Virus record (IMG/VR): IMGVR_UViG_3300037086_000137
Span: 1 to 23,564 of that record
DNA length: 23,564 bases
From: a virus
Reading direction: 5' to 3' (one strand)
A program made the position numbers and the translations under genes. The stretch's first letter is position 1. Each line of letters begins with the position of its first letter. Below, piece after piece: positions 6,552-13,449 of the stretch. A model generated the notes under the pieces. It was not told the DNA's origin. It did no database searches and worked only from the letters and a program-made list of their open reading frames with translations.

Positions 6552-7631
6552 CTAATCACTCCTCCCGCATAGTGGGCAAACATCTGGCATTTTTGCGTTA
6601 AACGCTTCTTCTACCCTTACTAGTTCCCGGCCTATGACTACAAGCCTGTCGTCGCAGGCCACTATATTGACGCGAATCTTGCGTAAACTTGCAACGTAGG
6701 CCGATGTCGTCCGTAAAGACTCTTGCAACTGCCGGGCGGCCACGATGTCGCTCTCCGCTTCGATTATTCCTATTAATACGGTCTCCTTCTCGTTCCCTGT
6801 CTTTAGTTGACTACTTATGCCTTGCAATTTCCGTATGTCTTTACGTATGCTGTCTATCTTCTCAGGGAACTTCTGCGCTGCTGTTATCTCCTGTTCGGCT
6901 TTTAAGATAGACGAAATGTTGTCCATTTTTTTATCTGTTGCGTCTATGTTGTATCGCAAGGACGTAAGACGTGAGATGTCCTTCTGTACCCCCGTCCTTT
7001 TTGTTTCTATCCCCTCAAGTAGGATAACATCCCGTTCCATATCGTCAAGATATGCGAACTCCGTAAGCTGCTTTGACAGACGTTCTACAGACGCTTCCGT
7101 GGTTTTAAGGCTTGTGGCGATACTAAACTTCTTCTTCTCAGATGCGGATACGGCCCGGTCAATAACATCGAGATTGACCGCTTTGTTTACTATGCGGGCC
7201 ACTTCCCCCGAGTTATTGCTCAAAAGGTAATAACTCGACATCTGACTTTGGAAATTGACATCACTTAGATTGAGAGCATTCACAACTTCTTGCGGCGGCG
7301 CACCGTTTCCTATGGCACGCAGCTCCTTTTTGTTGGCCCTGTTTAGTTCGTTGAGTTCGTAGAAGTTTCCCTTGTTGTCGTGCCCACGGGCAATTACATT
7401 TCCATTCGACCACCGGGTTTCCACCAGCATGTCCCCTCCCCAATAGCTTTGATACATTTCCCATGAAGGAGAGGTGATGTTATTGAACATCCAGTCCAAA
7501 GCCTTAAACACGTTGGACTTGCCTGTTTTGCTATCCCCTACAAGGGCATTGACGCCCGGGTGAAACTGGATTGTAGTATCCTTGTGGGACAGTATGTTTA
7601 CGATACGAACAGACTCCAGTATATTTCCCAT
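6552..7631 (-). CDS. Rad50/SbcC-like ATPase, N-terminal half ending at the zinc hook (split gene)
   Basis: 359 aa. Residues 1-160 are the N-terminal ATPase lobe: Walker A at 32-39 (GDSKTGKS) and the Rad50-like Q-loop segment at about 127-140 (FQSQMSSYYLLS) leading into SGEVARIVN. Residues about 160-345 are coiled coil. The protein ends at VCPLCGRSD, a C352-x2-C355 zinc-hook motif at the extreme C-terminus. Walker B and the signature are absent here and found in the gene at 3328-3960. The ATG shares a TAATG junction with the preceding gene. In standard SbcC/Rad50 these parts form one chain. Confidence 0.88.
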   Translation of the reverse strand: MGNILESVRIVNILSHKDTTIQFHPGVNALVGDSKTGKSNVFKALDWMFNNITSPSWEMYQSYWGGDMLVETRWSNGNVIARGHDNKGNFYELNELNRANKKELRAIGNGAPPQEVVNALNLSDVNFQSQMSSYYLLSNNSGEVARIVNKAVNLDVIDRAVSASEKKKFSIATSLKTTEASVERLSKQLTEFAYLDDMERDVILLEGIETKRTGVQKDISRLTSLRYNIDATDKKMDNISSILKAEQEITAAQKFPEKIDSIRKDIRKLQGISSQLKTGNEKETVLIGIIEAESDIVAARQLQESLRTTSAYVASLRKIRVNIVACDDRLVVIGRELVRVEEAFNAKMPDVCPLCGRSD

Positions 7632-7795
7632 TATCGCCCTCTTCGGAAAAGTTCATTCATGTACTTATAGTATTCTCTCATATCTTTCTTTTCTTTGGTT
7701 GTTTTTGGCTCTGGTGGAAACACCAGGTTGCAAAGAAAGTCTCCCCACGCTTTCCTATAAATCTCGCGTATTTCTTTTAGTGTGTATTTTCTCAT
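7631..7795 (-). CDS. Hypothetical small basic protein
   Basis: 54 aa from ATG at 7795, overlapping the RuvC-like stop by ATGA, with AAAGG just upstream. It is helical and charged (MRKYTLKEIREIYRKAWGDF ... MREYYKYMNELFRRG) and couples to Rad50-N through TAATG. No family recognised. Confidence 0.6.
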   Translation of the reverse strand: MRKYTLKEIREIYRKAWGDFLCNLVFPPEPKTTKEKKDMREYYKYMNELFRRGR

Positions 7796-8298
7796 AGACC
7801 TTTCCGGCGGGACCACTCTGCTATCAACAACCCGTCGGCGTCCCCCTTCATGAATTGGGCAAGCTGGGGAAATAGACGGCGGCCCATTTCGAGGCTGGCG
7901 AGTTTGAGTGCTTCTGGTCCCTTAATCCCCCGGGGCAGCATGTCTTTCTGCCATTCCTTACTGTCGACGAATTGCATAGGGATTTGTAACAGATCGAGAA
8001 CGGTAAGCGTGGCCTCCAGTGCACGGACAGCACTCAAAGTTGCTGTAAACATGCCGGGGTTCACTAGAGGACGTTCCAGTAATACTAATGAAAACACCTC
8101 TCTTTCGAGCAGCTCTTTTAAGGCCACAACGTTTATGCGTGTTATATGTGATACCTCTTTTTGATAATTTAAACAGGATATAACAGGTGTTTTATGATAT
8201 GATGCCCCGTACCCGGAACAGGGTATAATTCCTATACTCCCGGTTACTCCGTTGTCGATTCCAATATACGTTTTTTCAGGTCTTTTCGTTCTGTACAT
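7792..8298 (-). CDS. RuvC-like Holliday junction resolvase
   Basis: 168 aa with an RNase H-like fold. The acidic residues of RuvC are in place: D15 in YIGIDNGVTGSIG, E75 in LVLLERP, and D153/D155 in KGDADGLLIAEW. Length matches RuvC. It would cleave four-way junctions made by the UvsX/Rad50-Mre11 recombination genes around it and debranch DNA before packaging. The GGGGGG ribosome binding site lies in the last codons of the upstream gene. Confidence 0.88.
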   Translation of the reverse strand: MYRTKRPEKTYIGIDNGVTGSIGIIPCSGYGASYHKTPVISCLNYQKEVSHITRINVVALKELLEREVFSLVLLERPLVNPGMFTATLSAVRALEATLTVLDLLQIPMQFVDSKEWQKDMLPRGIKGPEALKLASLEMGRRLFPQLAQFMKGDADGLLIAEWSRRKGL

Positions 8299-8301
8299 AA
8301 G

Positions 8302-8577
8302 TTAACCCCCCACCACTGTAATAAGGCCCTTACCTTTACTATGGAGCTTCGTCCTTAGTTCCTCTACTTCACGATCCGCCGCCTTTCTAAGACCTATTTC
8401 CCGGTCAAGAATAGCCAAAAGGTCCGCAATGCGGTGTCTCTGTACTTCAATTAGATGATCTTTTACCTTGTCCGGGGTAAGTTCTTTTAGGCCGCAGGAA
8501 CACTCGTAGTACTGGATGGCTCCTGAGGTTTCCATTTTGGTTAACTTATGTTCGATTACGAATAGTTTTTGGGACAT
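8302..8577 (-). CDS. Hypothetical protein with coiled-coil C-terminus
   Basis: 91 aa from ATG at 8577, chosen because AAAGGAGGGGGAGA is directly upstream. A longer in-frame reading from GTG at 8682 exists but seems to be a relic (see findings). The N-terminal part carries LFVIEHKLTK and a YYECSCGLKEL motif that looks like half a zinc site. Residues about 40-80 are helical and charged (LLAILDREIGLRKAADREVE). Function unknown; it is adjacent to the resolvase. Confidence 0.65.
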   Translation of the reverse strand: MSQKLFVIEHKLTKMETSGAIQYYECSCGLKELTPDKVKDHLIEVQRHRIADLLAILDREIGLRKAADREVEELRTKLHSKGKGLITVVGG

Positions 8578-8714
8578 TCTCCCCCTCCTTTTGGTTTGCA
8601 GGAACTGCAGGCAAAGTCCCCGGATGATATACTTATGTTTAATAACAAACAGCGTGTTTTCTTCTTGCTCAAAAACATACACTTACTTTTCCTGCACGTG
8701 ACCAATTCTTTCAT
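8556..8714 (-). CDS. Cysteine-rich mini-ORF (uncertain)
   Basis: 52 aa from ATG at 8714, with AGGGG five bases upstream, ending 22 bp inside the next gene. Seven cysteines (positions 7, 12, 22, 36, 39, 47 and nearby contexts such as FACSSCKPKGGGEC) and many lysines suggest a small zinc-binding peptide. However, another frame through the same DNA encodes LFVIKHK, similar to the downstream gene, so this may instead be a decayed duplicate. Either reading is possible. Confidence 0.35.
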   Translation of the reverse strand: MKELVTCRKSKCMFLSKKKTRCLLLNISISSGDFACSSCKPKGGGECPKNYS

Positions 8715-8722
8715 ACATACCC

Positions 8723-8977
8723 CTATAGTGAAAAAATTCCGATCTGCATCCCGGCGAGCTGTTTCTTACTGTTTATACTCAGTGTCTTGAAATCAGCCGC
8801 CTCTGCAATGATCCAGTTTTCCCTACTACGTACTTCGTAAAACAAGGTCTTGCCGCCAACTGAAAATCGACAATTACAAATCTGTACAGAATAGTAGGGT
8901 TCCCGTATATACAATCCTGTCTCAACTTCGTGGTACCCGTTGCCCACAAGCCATTTTTTAACCTGTTGTCTAGTCAC
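8723..8977 (-). CDS. Hypothetical protein
   Basis: 84 aa from GTG at 8977, immediately after the preceding TAA, with AAAGG seven bases upstream. Alternating strands (GLYIREPYYSVQICNCRFSV; TLFYEVRSRENWIIAEA) suggest a small beta-rich domain. No family recognised. The flanking genes are also small and unknown. Confidence 0.6.
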   Translation of the reverse strand: MTRQQVKKWLVGNGYHEVETGLYIREPYYSVQICNCRFSVGGKTLFYEVRSRENWIIAEAADFKTLSINSKKQLAGMQIGIFSL

Positions 8978-9172
8978 TTACGACCTTTCTATAAACTCAA
9001 GGTCTGTCTTCTTAAACCTTTGTGGATATTCACCTGGGAAAAACAATACGGTTACATCTATGTTTTCGTCCCCTGTTTGCGGGTCAATGAAACAAACTAC
9101 GTCCCCTCGCTTCCCAAAATAATCGCCTGGCTTTTTTACCATAACAATCTTTCCTATAATGGATTTCTCCAT
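8978..9172 (-). CDS. Hypothetical small protein, KOW/SH3-like pattern
   Basis: 64 aa, ATG four bases after the RecA-like stop. The order of short strands and turns (IIGKIVMVKKPG, KRGDVVCFID, IDVTVLFFPG, KKTDLEFIE) resembles a single SH3/KOW-type barrel, similar in style to the protein at 3014-3313. The fold assignment is inference only. It is probably co-translated with the recombinase gene. Confidence 0.6.
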   Translation of the reverse strand: MEKSIIGKIVMVKKPGDYFGKRGDVVCFIDPQTGDENIDVTVLFFPGEYPQRFKKTDLEFIERS

Positions 9173-9176
9173 ATCA

Positions 9177-10283
9177 TCAAAACCTCGGAATCCTGTTTAG
9201 TCGTACGCTTTCTTCCCGTTCCCGCCATACCTGGCCCGCCAGACGTTTTAAGTCCGGGAGCTTGCCCGATGTTACGATCATGTCCATTACTTCCCCGGTG
9301 CCGTCGAGAGGATAAGATCCCTTTACGCCAATATCCGGGGCATCCAATACGCCTCCAGAGCTCTTCTTCCATACGCCCAGCTTGATGAGGAAATCAATCA
9401 TAGAGCGGATGTCGTCTACGCCGTAGTCATACCAAATATCGAAGGCCACTTCGCGCAACTTTCCGTTCAGCTTGTTCTTGGTTATCTTTGCCTCGACTTT
9501 AGTCCCTACTTTTAACTCGTTCAGTTTATGTGTTCCCGTTTTATTGAGCCACACTTGATGTGATGAATAAAAGAAGGGGGCCTCCCCGCCGCTTGTAGTC
9601 CACGGATTGGAGAACGCTGTAGCGTTTGTGTTCTGACGGAGCTGTTGAACGATGATGAGAAGGCTTCGTGTTTCCTTGAGGCTTTGGTTTACCATGCGAA
9701 GAACTTTTCCAAGAATCTTCGCCTTTTCCATGCCGTAGCTCCCGGCGATCTTCTTCGCCGCTTCCTCACTCTTTGCCGCTGCCAACGCCTTACGCATTTC
9801 CTTCTCTAACTCCTCGTCGGACGTGAGAGCGTCCAAGGTATCAAGTACGTATATAAAAGGGCCTTTTTTCCCGGCCAAAAGGATATTGGTTTGGAACTGC
9901 TGTACGGTATTGGAAAGTCCTTGCGGGGGCTCTTCTACTGAATCCTCCACGTTGTCACCAAACAGAAAACGCGTATCAAAATTATAGGCCGCCTCTGCAT
10001 CATCCCGGTAGAACGAGTAGTCATCAAAACGTACATCGTTCACCCCTTCTGCAAGGGCCGTCTCCGCCAGCATGGATTTCCCTGAGGTACTGGACCCCGG
10101 GAGAGTCTGTATAGTTCCCAGTTCAAAGGCACCTCTCGTGTTGTCTGTGCATGCGAGATTTACCATTGTGGAGCCCGATGGATATAGGTCTTGCGGCTTT
10201 ACTTCTCTACGAGGCCTTGCTACGTCTTTTACAGACTCCTGCACCTGTTCCGGGATGGTGGCTGTCGTTCTATTTCTTTCCAT
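9177..10283 (-). CDS. RecA/UvsX-like recombinase
   Basis: 368 aa from ATG at 10283, with GGGGGAG nine bases upstream; the TTG at 10319 lacks a ribosome binding site. Walker A is at 63-70 (GSSTSGKS), Walker B at 144-148 (IYVLD). The L2-like DNA-binding segment at 211-246 follows RecA order (IVQQLRQNTN ... SGGEAPFFYSSHQVWL). UvsX-type proteins form filaments on ssDNA and pair homologous strands. The gp32-like and UvsY-like genes just upstream complete a T4-style presynaptic set. A RecA-fold helicase is the alternative, but the GG-x-A-x-x-F-Y-S-S stretch fits a recombinase better. Confidence 0.82.
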   Translation of the reverse strand: MERNRTTATIPEQVQESVKDVARPRREVKPQDLYPSGSTMVNLACTDNTRGAFELGTIQTLPGSSTSGKSMLAETALAEGVNDVRFDDYSFYRDDAEAAYNFDTRFLFGDNVEDSVEEPPQGLSNTVQQFQTNILLAGKKGPFIYVLDTLDALTSDEELEKEMRKALAAAKSEEAAKKIAGSYGMEKAKILGKVLRMVNQSLKETRSLLIIVQQLRQNTNATAFSNPWTTSGGEAPFFYSSHQVWLNKTGTHKLNELKVGTKVEAKITKNKLNGKLREVAFDIWYDYGVDDIRSMIDFLIKLGVWKKSSGGVLDAPDIGVKGSYPLDGTGEVMDMIVTSGKLPDLKRLAGQVWREREESVRLNRIPRF

Positions 10284-10521
10284 CGGAAACCACTCCCCCT
10301 TTCTTGAAATTTCCCTCAAGAAACTTGTTGAATTTTTCTTTATCTACAAACCACTTGCTTCCCGCTCCACCCGGCTGAAAGCCCAGTTTGTTAGTATCCA
10401 CCCACTTTAGAAGGGTGGCGTACGTAATATTCATGCCAGCCCTCTTCGCTTTCTCAAGTGCTTCCTCTGGCGTGAAGTACTTTATTTCTTCCTCTGTTTT
10501 GTGTTCTTCTGTTGTTGCCAT
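10270..10521 (-). CDS. Excisionase/MerR-like helix-turn-helix protein
   Basis: 83 aa, ATG after AAGGAGGGCGGC. Residues 15-72 match a small winged HTH of the excisionase/HTH_17 type: YFTPEEALEKA as first helix, NITYATLLKWV as recognition helix, then a wing and KWFVDKEKFNKFLEG. It overlaps the recombinase start by 14 bp and follows a structured spacer. It may be a DNA-binding regulator or architectural factor of this operon; the partner site is not known. Confidence 0.7.
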   Translation of the reverse strand: MATTEEHKTEEEIKYFTPEEALEKAKRAGMNITYATLLKWVDTNKLGFQPGGAGSKWFVDKEKFNKFLEGNFKKGGVVSDGKK

Positions 10522-10547
10522 GCCGCCCTCCTTCTTTTATTGGGGGA

Positions 10548-10615
10548 GAGAGCCGGGAACGGGTGAACTAGTGATAAAACGTTGCCCGTGCGTGTCCTCG
10601 TTCGTCCCGGCTCTC
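10548..10615 (-). promoter_or_regulatory. Stable hairpin in the spacer upstream of the HTH/RecA genes
   Basis: An 11-bp perfect stem (GAGAGCCGGGA at 10548-10558 with TCCCGGCTCTC at 10605-10615) is directly stacked on an inner 6-bp stem (ACGGGT 10559-10564 with GCCCGT 10584-10589) with a 19-nt loop, leaving a 15-nt one-sided bulge. No T run follows on the - strand, so it is not a standard terminator. The only sizeable non-coding spacer inside this operon (about 100 bp) holds it. It may be an mRNA processing, stability or autoregulatory element. Confidence 0.6.
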
Positions 10616-10623
10616 AACTTACC

Positions 10624-11790
10624 CTATTTACGAGTCCTTGTGGTTCTCGTTGCCATCCTGTCCGCTTCGTCGCGGCAGCCTTCCCATATTGTGCAGTCCG
10701 GGCAATGGTTCAACTTGTCACAGTCTATAACATAAGTGCCGCCTCCCGGAGCCGGGCATACCGCCGCATCGCTATTGGGTGCTGGGGCCTGTGGTGCGGG
10801 TGCTTGCGCCGCTGCCGGGGGCGGGGTTGGTGCAGGAGCTGCTGCCCCCCTTCTTCTTGTCGTCCCTGTTTCGGTAGGAGCCGCTGCCGGGGCTGGGGCC
10901 GGTGCCTGTGCCTGTGCAGGCTCCGGGGCGGGTGCAGGGCTTTCTGTTCTTGTTTGCCGCTGTCTCTCTCTTGGCTGTTCCTGAGGCTGTTCAGTCCCCG
11001 CTGTTTGTCGTCCTCGTCGTCCCTCTGTAGGGGCGGGAGCCTGTGCCTCTCCCCCAGCGTTTGCAGGCTCGACCTCGTCCTCAATCTCCAAGAAAATCTT
11101 GTTGAGTTCTTCGTATGACAATTCGACAAGGCATTTATCCAAATTGATCATTTCGGACAAAATGCTACGGTCATAATTCCCACGGGCCACGAAATCCACT
11201 CGGCCAGCTTCCAAGAATTTGTTATCGCCCAATTGTGCCTCGTCAAAACGAACCTTTAAAGTGAACCCATCTGTAAGCCCGGCGAATCCAAACCATTCAG
11301 GCTCCCCCTCTCTGCATTCCTTTTCAACATAGACGCCGAAGGTGTGATAGCTGGATTCAAAAACCTGAGTCACCTTTCCTGTATCTATATTGAAAATCTG
11401 ACGTTCTCTGGGGCGGAGGTCGTCGATGAGCTCTTTGTTTTTCTTGTAGCCGTCTTTTATCAATGCCGCCCGGCCTTCGCATACTGGACACCTTCTCTTG
11501 AAGGTCTTGGCGGGGCAGATGTATTTACGCCCCTTTTCCGTTCCGATGTTGGAGTGAACATGGAATGTTCTCTCGTACCACAGCTCCCCGGGGAGCGCAG
11601 CCGGATTGTGGCCTTCCGTTACTTCATAAACCACAACATCTATGAGGGCGCGAGAACCCTTTTCTGATTTTACGGCCTCGTAGTATTCTGTACCGTCCGG
11701 CAGACGTAGATAGCCGCCCCCGCTCTTGTGACTCTGTTCCTTCTCCTCCGCTTTGCGCCTTGCTTTGTCTCGTAATGATTCCTGTGCCAT
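10624..11790 (-). CDS. gp32-like single-stranded DNA-binding protein
   Basis: 388 aa from ATG at 11790; the ATG at 11799 abuts AGGAGG with no spacing, so the second ATG is used. The core has H79-x12-C92-x8-C101-x2-C104, nearly the zinc site of T4 gp32 (H64, C77, C87, C90). Residues about 245-340 are a Pro/Ala/Gln/Arg-rich disordered linker. The C-terminus has a second Cys cluster (C345, C357, C363, C366, C372) and ends in basic residues instead of the acidic tip common in SSBs. It coats ssDNA at forks and recombination intermediates. The neighbours UvsY-like and UvsX-like fit this role. Confidence 0.82.
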   Translation of the reverse strand: MAQESLRDKARRKAEEKEQSHKSGGGYLRLPDGTEYYEAVKSEKGSRALIDVVVYEVTEGHNPAALPGELWYERTFHVHSNIGTEKGRKYICPAKTFKRRCPVCEGRAALIKDGYKKNKELIDDLRPRERQIFNIDTGKVTQVFESSYHTFGVYVEKECREGEPEWFGFAGLTDGFTLKVRFDEAQLGDNKFLEAGRVDFVARGNYDRSILSEMINLDKCLVELSYEELNKIFLEIEDEVEPANAGGEAQAPAPTEGRRGRQTAGTEQPQEQPRERQRQTRTESPAPAPEPAQAQAPAPAPAAAPTETGTTRRRGAAAPAPTPPPAAAQAPAPQAPAPNSDAAVCPAPGGGTYVIDCDKLNHCPDCTIWEGCRDEADRMATRTTRTRK

Positions 11791-11814
11791 ACCGTACATC
11801 CTCCTTGATTTGTT

Positions 11815-12321
11815 TTACTGGTTAAGTCTCTGACGTGCCATTCCTCTCGTCGTTTCTTTTATCTTTTCCGCATGCTGTGAACCTTCGTATGCCGCTTGCG
11901 CCGCTGTTAAATCCCGTGGCTCCCGTGGCCCGGCAAAGTAAGAGGCCGCATGTAGGCGCACAAGGTTTTCTAATGCGCTCTTACGCTGTTCCATGCCATT
12001 GACGGCCACTTGGGATAAGTCCGCTGCCAAGCAGTCTTCTTGATATGTTTCTACAGCCTGCTTGTATTCTTGTGAAGACTCTACAGCGGATATTACAGAA
12101 TCTACCGTCACTTTTTCCACCCCATATTTAGAGGGGTTTGTTCTTACATCCTTGTCAACCTCTGCCCGCTTGACGTCCCGGGCCTGTTTTGACCTGTCAC
12201 GTTTGTCGCGAGCCCTTGCCGAAGCTTCTGCATAATAGGAATACAGTGCGGCTTGATTCAGCCACATTACATCCAGTTGTTCCGGGTCTATTTTTACATC
12301 CTGTCGATAATCTCGTTCCAT
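11815..12321 (-). CDS. UvsY-like recombination mediator (probable)
   Basis: 168 aa, ATG after AAAGGAGG. It is almost wholly helical and charged. The N-terminus (DVKIDPEQLD ... ALYSYYAEASARARDKRD) resembles the start of T4 UvsY (DVFIDSTKLQ ... MLYSKW) in spacing and pattern, and the middle has NPSKYGVEKVTVDSVISAV and QRKSALENLVRLHAASYF as in phage proteins of this group. A mediator loads the UvsX-like recombinase onto gp32-coated ssDNA. Position between P1 and the gp32-like gene supports this. The similarity is weak and recalled from memory. Confidence 0.5.
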   Translation of the reverse strand: MERDYRQDVKIDPEQLDVMWLNQAALYSYYAEASARARDKRDRSKQARDVKRAEVDKDVRTNPSKYGVEKVTVDSVISAVESSQEYKQAVETYQEDCLAADLSQVAVNGMEQRKSALENLVRLHAASYFAGPREPRDLTAAQAAYEGSQHAEKIKETTRGMARQRLNQ

Positions 12322-12464
12322 TAGTTTCCTCCTTTTATTACATTATATATTTTGATAATCATGTAGATGTTGTATGCCCAAAGTAACGGAAGGCCGATGC
12401 AGTACCAGAAAGCCTTTGCCCTCGCTATATACACATACTTTGTTAGATACTTCATCTTCTTCAT
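12321..12464 (-). CDS. 47-aa single-pass membrane peptide
   Basis: ATG at 12464 after GAGGACAGGGAC; the stop shares TAATG with the UvsY-like start, whose ribosome binding site lies inside this ORF. A basic N-terminus (MKKMKYLTKYVYIARAK) precedes a hydrophobic span of about 23 residues (FWYCIGLPLLWAYNIYMIIK). It is the first gene after promoter P1. Function unknown; phage early membrane peptides can act in superinfection exclusion or in attaching replication to the membrane, but nothing here tells which. Confidence 0.65.
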   Translation of the reverse strand: MKKMKYLTKYVYIARAKAFWYCIGLPLLWAYNIYMIIKIYNVIKGGN

Positions 12465-12490
12465 GTCCCTGTCCTCAACCTCTTGATAGT

Positions 12491-12519
12491 ACTATAAATT
12501 AAAAAGCGTAAAATTGCAA
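12491..12519 (-). promoter_or_regulatory. Promoter P1 (sigma70-like)
   Basis: TTGCAA (12519-12514), 17-bp spacer, TATAGT (12496-12491) on the - strand, about 27 bp before the 47-aa ORF start. It lies in an A+T-rich gap after the clamp-loader gene. Shares CTTGCA...TTTTA.CG.TTTTTA with P2. Confidence 0.75.
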
Positions 12520-12528
12520 GCAAAACTT

Positions 12529-13449
12529 TTAACCGTTCAAAGCCTTATAGCAGGCAAGCACGAGTCCGGCCTTACCATTGTTGAAGAACGGCTTCTCGAA
12601 GGAGTCTAGAATAAGAAACGCCCGGGGATTGTCGTCCTTCATTAAAACGTTGGAGCAGTATGTGAGCATACCCTGCCGTACCTGTTCCAGATTTTCCTTT
12701 TCTAACCCGGAGAGAATAGGCCCCAGCTTGCCCCACTTTTCCCCCTTTATAAGAGCCCGGTAGAGTTCGATAACGGCGTTGTTTCTTGCGGCGGTTGTTG
12801 CGGCTACCGCCAACATGTCTTCCTTTGGGAGGTCTATGACCTTTTCCAATACCTGCAGGGCGTCTCTACAACTTCCCATACTGTCCGTGGCTATCTGTTT
12901 GAGAACATCAAGAGGCACCCGCTTGCGCTCCGCCGATACTATCTCCCGGAGGAATTCTGCCATTTCCTCTTCTGATAGTGGTTGCATTTCGAATGTAACG
13001 CACCGGCTACGCAGAATTGTGGACAGCTCTTGCGGGTCTGTTGTGCATAGGATGAAGTATACGTGGTCGGGCGGCTCTTCCGTTACCTTTAACAGGTCGT
13101 CTTTCCCGTCCTTTGTTATCTTATGACACTCGTCAAGGAGCCATATCCTGCAGTCGCTTTCCATTGGGGGATACGATACTGACCTCCGTATCTCTCGTAT
13201 TGCGTCTATTCCCCGGGCGTCTGCAGAATCAACTTCTTTGTAGTCAAGTCCTTTACACCCTAGTGCGGCGGCCACCAACCTGCCCATTGTTGTTTTTCCG
13301 CAGCCATGAAAACCGATGAAGAGCCAGGTATGAGGAATCTCCTCTTTCTTGCGAGTCAATATTGCCTTGACTGCCTTTACAACCATCTTATTCCCGGCCC
13401 CGGCTATCTCGTCGAAGTCCCCGGGCCTGTACGCCTTTGCTAACGCCAT
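12529..13449 (-). CDS. Sliding-clamp loader ATPase (DnaX/gp44-like)
   Basis: 306 aa AAA+ protein. It begins with the clamp-loader signature LAKAYRPGDFDEIAG, then Walker A at 46-54 (GFHGCGKTT), Walker B at 106-109 (DECH) and the SRC trans-acting arginine motif at 148-150. It lacks the zinc-binding cysteines of bacterial DnaX and stops after the collar-like helices, so it resembles T4 gp44. It would open the clamp encoded at 16735-17781. No separate small subunit (gp62-like) is evident in the window. TAATG-type coupling to the upstream gene. Confidence 0.9.
   Translation of the reverse strand: MALAKAYRPGDFDEIAGAGNKMVVKAVKAILTRKKEEIPHTWLFIGFHGCGKTTMGRLVAAALGCKGLDYKEVDSADARGIDAIREIRRSVSYPPMESDCRIWLLDECHKITKDGKDDLLKVTEEPPDHVYFILCTTDPQELSTILRSRCVTFEMQPLSEEEMAEFLREIVSAERKRVPLDVLKQIATDSMGSCRDALQVLEKVIDLPKEDMLAVAATTAARNNAVIELYRALIKGEKWGKLGPILSGLEKENLEQVRQGMLTYCSNVLMKDDNPRAFLILDSFEKPFFNNGKAGLVLACYKALNG

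Noticed and set aside
10548-10615. Reading the spacer hairpin as a rho-independent terminator
   Set aside because: No T run follows on either strand (TCCCCCAATAAAAG on the - strand).
10750-11040. Possible CRISPR-like or tandem repeat array in G+C-rich text
   Set aside because: The repetition is of Pro/Ala/Gln codons within an open frame, with no regular repeat-spacer unit.
10582-11118. + strand Cys/Arg/Ser-rich frame (178 aa) and a Gly/Ala-rich frame opposite the gp32-like gene
   Set aside because: Low-complexity text produced by reading the Pro/Ala linker codons backwards.
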